From Microbacterium hydrocarbonoxydans (GTDB lineage Bacteria > Actinomycetota > Actinomycetes > Actinomycetales > Microbacteriaceae): DNA of 64,000 bases. Location of the stretch: contig NZ_JAAKXW010000005.1 of assembly GCF_011752045.1 (NCBI RefSeq), positions 248,001 to 312,000 of the forward strand, in the 5' to 3' direction. Every line of letters begins with the position of its first letter. Positions within the stretch are counted from its first letter, which is position 1. Of this stretch, positions 60,632-64,000 are shown in pieces. Both the position numbers and the translations under genes were made by a program. The notes under the pieces were generated by a model. The model ran no database searches. It saw only the letters and a list, made by a program, of their open reading frames with translations, and was not told the DNA's origin.

Positions 60632-61311
60632 CCCGCATCCTTCTCGTCGAAGACGAGCCCGACCTCGCCGACCCGCTGGCGTATCTGCTGCGCCGCGAGG
60701 GCTACGAGGTGGAGATCGCCGAGGACGGCCCCGGGGCGCTCACCGCGTTCCGCGATCGCGGCGCCGACATCGTCCTGCTCGACCTCATGCTGCCGGGGAT
60801 GCCCGGCACCGAGGTGTGCCGGCAGATCCGATCCACCTCGGCGGTGCCGATCATCATGCTCACCGCCAAGGATTCGGAGGTGGACATCGTCGTCGGGCTC
60901 GAGCTCGGCGCGGACGACTACATCACCAAGCCCTACTCCTCCCGCGAGTTGCTCGCCCGGATGCGGGCCGTGCTGCGCCGCGTCGTGCAGGCGGACAGCG
61001 AGCTGGACGAGCGCGTCCTCGAGGGCGGGCGGGTGTCGCTGGACATCGACAGGCACACCGTCTCGGTCGCCGGCGAGCAGATCAACATGCCCCTCAAGGA
61101 GTTCGAGCTCCTCGAGGTGCTCATGCGCAACTCCGGTCGCGTGCTCACCCGCGGCCAGCTCATCGACCGCGTGTGGGGCAGCGACTACTTCGGGGACACG
61201 AAGACGCTCGACGTGCACATCAAGCGCATCCGCTCGCGCATCGAGGAGAACCCGGGCGAGCCGGTGATGCTCGTGACGGTCCGCGGGCTCGGCTACCGCT
61301 TCGAGGGCTGA
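60628..61311 (+). CDS. regX3: Phosphate response regulator RegX3
   Basis: A 227-residue OmpR-family regulator. The receiver has LLVEDEPDLADPL, the phosphorylated Asp52 in IVLLDLMLPGMPG and the KPYSSREL lysine; the winged helix ends VTVRGLGYRFEG. It would bind the GTTCACC repeats before pstS. It overlaps senX3 by 4 bp, giving equal output, with GGAGAGA upstream. In M. tuberculosis RegX3 also controls ppk1, matching the degenerate site seen before ppk here. Confidence 0.94.
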   Translation: MTRILLVEDEPDLADPLAYLLRREGYEVEIAEDGPGALTAFRDRGADIVLLDLMLPGMPGTEVCRQIRSTSAVPIIMLTAKDSEVDIVVGLELGADDYITKPYSSRELLARMRAVLRRVVQADSELDERVLEGGRVSLDIDRHTVSVAGEQINMPLKEFELLEVLMRNSGRVLTRGQLIDRVWGSDYFGDTKTLDVHIKRIRSRIEENPGEPVMLVTVRGLGYRFEG

Positions 61312-61324
61312 GCGTCCCCAGACG

Positions 61325-61362
61325 GAGAAGGCCGGTCGCCCAGCAGGGCGACCGGCCTTCTC
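61325..61362. terminator. Terminator between regX3 and the LpqE-like gene
   Basis: GAGAAGGCCGGTCGCCC and GGGCGACCGGCCTTCTC, perfect 17-bp stem with an AGCA loop, 13 bases past regX3 and 16 bases before the convergent stop. Confidence 0.87.
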
Positions 61363-61377
61363 ATGCTGGTGAGCGCG

Positions 61378-61911
61378 TCAGTGCGACGATTCCTCTTCGG
61401 ACTCGTCCTCTTCTGCGGGCTCCGGCTTCGGCGCGTTCTCCGCGCCGCCGGGCGTGAGGTCGGCGTAATAGGGCAGGGTGCCGTCGAGGACGGGCACATC
61501 CGCCTTCGCACCGCTGCCGTCGCCGGACTGGAAGTGCACCTCGACGGTGGCGCCGGGCTTCGTGTCGAGATCGACGATGCTCAGCGGCTCCTCGTCGGCG
61601 CCGAGGCTGACCGTGCCGTGGGCGGGGACGGTCACCGCGAACGGGTCGATGCCCGCGAGGGTGATCGTGAGGGTGGCCTTCTCGTCGGTCGGGTTCACGA
61701 TGGCCGCGACCAGGTTGCCGACGGAGCCGTCCTCGTTCGCCACGATGAAGACGTTGCGGACGTCCAGCGGGCCGTCGGCGTCGGAGATGTTGACGCCGTC
61801 GGAGGCGGAGTACTCGATCGTCGTCGCCTGCGGCGAGATGAACGTGCAACCGGTCGCGCCCAGCAGCACGAGAGCACCGAGAGCGGCAGATGCGACAAGG
61901 CGCGATTTCAC
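61378..61911 (-). CDS. LpqE-like secreted lipoprotein
   Basis: A 177-residue lipoprotein: a signal peptide with VLLGATGC (Cys about 20), a beta-sandwich domain (about 30-140) with VNISDADGPLDVRNVFIV, and an acidic C-terminal tail rich in Glu (EPAEEDESEEESS). Mycobacterial LpqE lies next to carD with the same divergent arrangement. Its function is unknown. GTG 61911 is chosen because GGAGGACCC directly precedes it. Confidence 0.83.
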   Translation of the reverse strand: MKSRLVASAALGALVLLGATGCTFISPQATTIEYSASDGVNISDADGPLDVRNVFIVANEDGSVGNLVAAIVNPTDEKATLTITLAGIDPFAVTVPAHGTVSLGADEEPLSIVDLDTKPGATVEVHFQSGDGSGAKADVPVLDGTLPYYADLTPGGAENAPKPEPAEEDESEEESSH

Positions 61912-62011
61912 GGGTCCTCCTGAGGTCCGGCGGGATATCCGCATCCATTCTATGGGTAAGCCGAGACCGTCCCCGGGACCAGGGGGCGCGAACCTTAGCG
62001 CATATCGGCTG

Positions 62012-62020
62012 TGGTATCCT
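62012..62020 (+). promoter_or_regulatory. Extended -10 promoter of carD
   Basis: TGGTATCCT is an extended -10 (TG-N-TATCCT); the start point would be about 62027, giving a 20-nt leader with AAAGGAC before ATG 62047. Confidence 0.65.
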
Positions 62021-62046
62021 TGAGGTTGCCGAAAGGACACGTTTTT

Positions 62047-62529
62047 ATGCTTTTTGAGGTTGGCGAAACAGTCGTCTATCCGCACCATGGCGCCGCGACC
62101 ATCATCGAGGTCAAGGAACGCATCATCAAGGGCGAGACGAAGAAGTATCTGAAGCTCAACGTCACCCAGGGCGATCTGATCATCGAGGTTCCGGCCGAGA
62201 ACGTCGACCTGGTGGGCGTCCGCGATGTGATCGGCAAGGAGGGCCTCGATCACGTGTTCGAGGTGCTACGCGCGCCGTTCACCGAGGAGCCCACGAACTG
62301 GTCCCGCCGTTACAAGGCGAACCTCGAGAAGCTCGCCTCGGGTGATGTCATCAAGGTGAGCGAGGTCGTGCGCGACCTGTGGCGCCGCGACCAGGACCGC
62401 GGCCTGTCCGCGGGGGAGAAGCGGATGCTGGCGAAGGCTCGCCAGATCCTCATCTCCGAGCTGGCGCTCGCCGAGAAGATCGACGAGGACAAGGCGGGCT
62501 CCCTGCTCGACGAGGTCCTCGCGTCCTGA
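62047..62529 (+). CDS. carD: RNA polymerase-binding regulator CarD
   Basis: A 160-residue essential actinobacterial regulator that binds the RNA polymerase beta subunit and stabilises open complexes at rRNA and many other promoters. The N-terminal Tudor-like RID (about 1-55) starts [19 protein letters not shown]; the C-terminal helical DNA-binding domain (about 65-160) has [17 protein letters not shown] and [22 protein letters not shown] with the conserved Trp. Followed by an intrinsic terminator. Confidence 0.97.
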   Translation: MLFEVGETVVYPHHGAATIIEVKERIIKGETKKYLKLNVTQGDLIIEVPAENVDLVGVRDVIGKEGLDHVFEVLRAPFTEEPTNWSRRYKANLEKLASGDVIKVSEVVRDLWRRDQDRGLSAGEKRMLAKARQILISELALAEKIDEDKAGSLLDEVLAS

Positions 62530-62567
62530 GCGTCGCGCACTGCGCGCTGGGGCTCCTGTCATGGGAG

Positions 62568-62596
62568 AAGGCGGATGCTGCGGCATCCGCCTTTTT
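62568..62596 (+). terminator. Intrinsic terminator of carD
   Basis: AAGGCGGATGC and GCATCCGCCTT form 11 pairs around TGCG, followed by further Ts (TTTTT ending at 62596). One of the few terminators here with a real U-tract. Confidence 0.88.
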
Positions 62597-62607
62597 CGTG
62601 CGCCGGG

Positions 62608-62613
62608 TAACGT
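62608..62613 (+). promoter_or_regulatory. -10 element of leaderless ispDF promoter
   Basis: TAACGT, 6 nt (GAGAGC), then GTG 62620. It gives the gene a promoter of its own after the carD terminator. Confidence 0.55.
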
Positions 62614-62619
62614 GAGAGC

Positions 62620-63819
62620 GTGACCCTTCTCCCCGTTCCCGACACCGCCGTCATCGTCGTCGCTGCGGGCTCCGGCACCCGCCTGGAGGCCGGCGCCCCG
62701 AAGGCGTTCGTCGGCATCGACAGCCGCTCGATCCTGCGTCATGCACTCGACGGGGTGTTCGCCGCCGCGCCCGCCCAGGTCGTCGTCGTCGCCCCCGCGG
62801 GCCACGAGGGGGATGCAGAGAGCGAACTACGGGCCGCCGCCGGCGACCGGGCGGAGCTCGGCCGGGTTGTCACCGGCGGTGCCACCCGGCAGGAGTCGGT
62901 CGCGGCGGGACTCGCCGCGCTGTGGGGCGACGTCACCGTGGTCCTTGTGCACGACGCGGCCAGGGCGCTCACGCCGCCCGCCCTGATCGACGCGGTGGCG
63001 CAGGCGGTCACCGCGGAGTCCGGCGCGATCCCGGCGATGCCGGTCGTCGACACCCTCAAGCGCGTGGACGGCGAGGCGGTGATCGGCGGTGTCGACCGCT
63101 CGGAGCTCGCCGCTGCGCAGACCCCGCAGGGCTTCCCGCGGGACCTCCTCGAGGCGGCCTACGCCCTGGCGCAGGCCGCCGGGACCGAGTACACCGACGA
63201 CGCCGCGCTCTTCTCCGCTGCGGGGCACCCCGTGCGGCGCATCGAGGGCTCGGCTCGCGGGTTCAAGATCACGACCCCGGCCGACCTGGAGCGCGCACGG
63301 CTCCTGCTGGCCGCCCCCGCGCCGGCGAGGACGGTGGTCCCGCGGGTCGGCGTCGGCACCGACGTGCACGCCTTCGGCGGCGAGGGGAGCCTCTGGCTGG
63401 CGGGCCTCGAATGGCCGGGGGAGCAGCCGCTCTCCGGGCACTCCGACGGCGATGCCGTCGCCCACGCGATCGTCGACGCGCTGCTGGGCGCGGCCGGTCT
63501 CGGCGACATCGGCGAGCACTTCGGCACCGCGCACCCCGAGTACGCGGGCGCGCACGCCGAGGTGTTCCTGGCCCGCACGCGGGAGATCCTCGCGGAGGCG
63601 GGGTTCGGGATCGGCAACGTGTCCGTGCAGCTCCAGGGCAACCGGCCGAAGTTCAGCCCGCGGCGGGCGGAGGCGCAGGACGTGCTCTCCGGCATCCTCG
63701 GGGCGCCGGTGTCGGTCACCGCGACGACCACCGACGGACTCGGCTTCCCCGGCCGGGGGGAGGGGATCTCGGTCATGGCGGTCGCACTCGTCGTGCCCGA
63801 CGGATCGCGGACCGTGTGA
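62620..63819 (+). CDS. ispDF: Bifunctional IspD-IspF enzyme of the MEP pathway
   Basis: A 399-residue fusion that performs two steps of isoprenoid synthesis. Residues 1-230 are IspD (MEP cytidylyltransferase) with VVAAGSGTRLEAGAPKAFV and VLVHDAARAL; residues about 240-399 are IspF (MECDP synthase) with VGTDVHAF (metal Asp/His), HSDGDAVAHAIVDALLGAAGLGDIGEHF and TTTDGLGFPGRGEGI. IspE, which acts between them, is absent, as in known fusions. Many actinobacteria keep ispD and ispF as separate neighbours. Confidence 0.95.
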   Translation: MTLLPVPDTAVIVVAAGSGTRLEAGAPKAFVGIDSRSILRHALDGVFAAAPAQVVVVAPAGHEGDAESELRAAAGDRAELGRVVTGGATRQESVAAGLAALWGDVTVVLVHDAARALTPPALIDAVAQAVTAESGAIPAMPVVDTLKRVDGEAVIGGVDRSELAAAQTPQGFPRDLLEAAYALAQAAGTEYTDDAALFSAAGHPVRRIEGSARGFKITTPADLERARLLLAAPAPARTVVPRVGVGTDVHAFGGEGSLWLAGLEWPGEQPLSGHSDGDAVAHAIVDALLGAAGLGDIGEHFGTAHPEYAGAHAEVFLARTREILAEAGFGIGNVSVQLQGNRPKFSPRRAEAQDVLSGILGAPVSVTATTTDGLGFPGRGEGISVMAVALVVPDGSRTV

Positions 63820-63910
63820 CGATCGGCGGATCATTTCGCCCGATCGGTCCGTGAACCGTCACAACCTCCGCGAATCGTCGCGTGACGGCTGACGATCAGT
63901 CGTGCCCGAG

Positions 63911-63916
63911 TAGGCT
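63911..63916 (+). promoter_or_regulatory. -10 element of leaderless cysS promoter
   Basis: TAGGCT, 6 nt (TGAGCG), then GTG 63923. No Shine-Dalgarno. Confidence 0.6.
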
Positions 63917-63922
63917 TGAGCG

Positions 63923-64000
63923 GTGACACTCCGCCTCTATGACACCCGCGCACAGCAGCTGCGCGACTTCGTGCCTCTCGATCCCGAGAACATCACGATG
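63923..64000 (+). CDS. cysS: Cysteinyl-tRNA synthetase, N-terminal fragment (cut by window end)
   Basis: The 26 visible codons read VTLRLYDTRAQQLRDFVPLD and then PENITM, the usual start of CysRS just ahead of its zinc cysteine and HIGH motif, which lie beyond the window. The order carD-ispDF-cysS matches carD-ispD-ispF-cysS of mycobacteria, which supports the call. Confidence 0.88.
   Translation, partial: MTLRLYDTRAQQLRDFVPLDPENITM

Overview
The window is a contiguous piece of a high-GC actinobacterial chromosome, most likely a Microbacterium or a close relative in the Microbacteriaceae. The evidence is the strong G/C bias at third codon positions, many GTG starts, dense same-strand operons with 4-bp ATGA/GTGA overlaps, numerous leaderless genes, and several gene orders also known from mycobacteria and other actinobacteria. 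No insertion sequence, prophage, CRISPR array or plasmid backbone was seen. It is mainly core chromosome with a few accessory spots.

Layout. 1-12 kb: the 3' end of the SRP RNA gene, a rhomboid protease, a lysozyme-like exported protein, pta-ackA, a beta-phosphoglucomutase/GH65 phosphorylase pair, dnaX-recR and an EamA exporter. 12-20 kb: lysC-asd, mqo, tdk, a lactate operon (FadR-type regulator plus lldD) with two palindromic operators in its promoter, and a HAD phosphatase/VanZ pair. 20-27 kb: tRNA-Pro, a metallophosphoesterase, a PASTA-containing bifunctional penicillin-binding protein, a small conserved protein plus RidA, and acs. 27-36.5 kb: a 6C-type small RNA, a compact tad (Flp pilus) locus, topA-tmk-holB and a lipoprotein hydrolase. 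36.5-39.3 kb: tRNA-Thr, pncA, small genes, a broken HNH endonuclease, and a tRNA-Lys(UUU) gene interrupted by a 218-nt group I intron. 39.4-43.3 kb: a fasciclin lipoprotein, dipZ and a sigK/rskA pair, resembling the mycobacterial mpt83/mpt70-dipZ and sigK-rskA genes. 43.3-46 kb: an unknown conserved gene, a candidate structured RNA, pabC and a DUF559 endonuclease-like gene with nearby inverted repeats. 46-61 kb: pstSCAB with a RegX3/Pho box, mutT1-ppk, glnR, a nitrobindin-like gene, ygfZ, a methyltransferase, gpmA, phoU and senX3-regX3. 61-64 kb: an LpqE-like lipoprotein, carD, a fused ispDF and the start of cysS.

How it works together. Three themes stand out. First, overflow carbon metabolism: pta-ackA, acs, lldD and mqo interconvert acetate, lactate, malate and central intermediates, and the lactate operon looks autoregulated. 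Second, phosphate: sensor kinase (SenX3), response regulator (RegX3), modulator (PhoU), high-affinity uptake (PstSCAB) and polyphosphate synthesis (Ppk) lie within 15 kb, and the pstS promoter carries tandem GTTCACC repeats 11 bp apart. Third, an ECF sigma factor/anti-sigma regulon whose likely targets (fasciclin lipoprotein and DipZ) are divergently transcribed from a region with matching promoter-like elements on both strands.

The most unusual item is the intron-containing tRNA-Lys(UUU) gene. A complete group I fold can be drawn by hand: P1, P2, P3, P4, P6, P7, P8, two P9 hairpins and the terminal G. A decayed HNH endonuclease gene lies directly downstream on the same strand.
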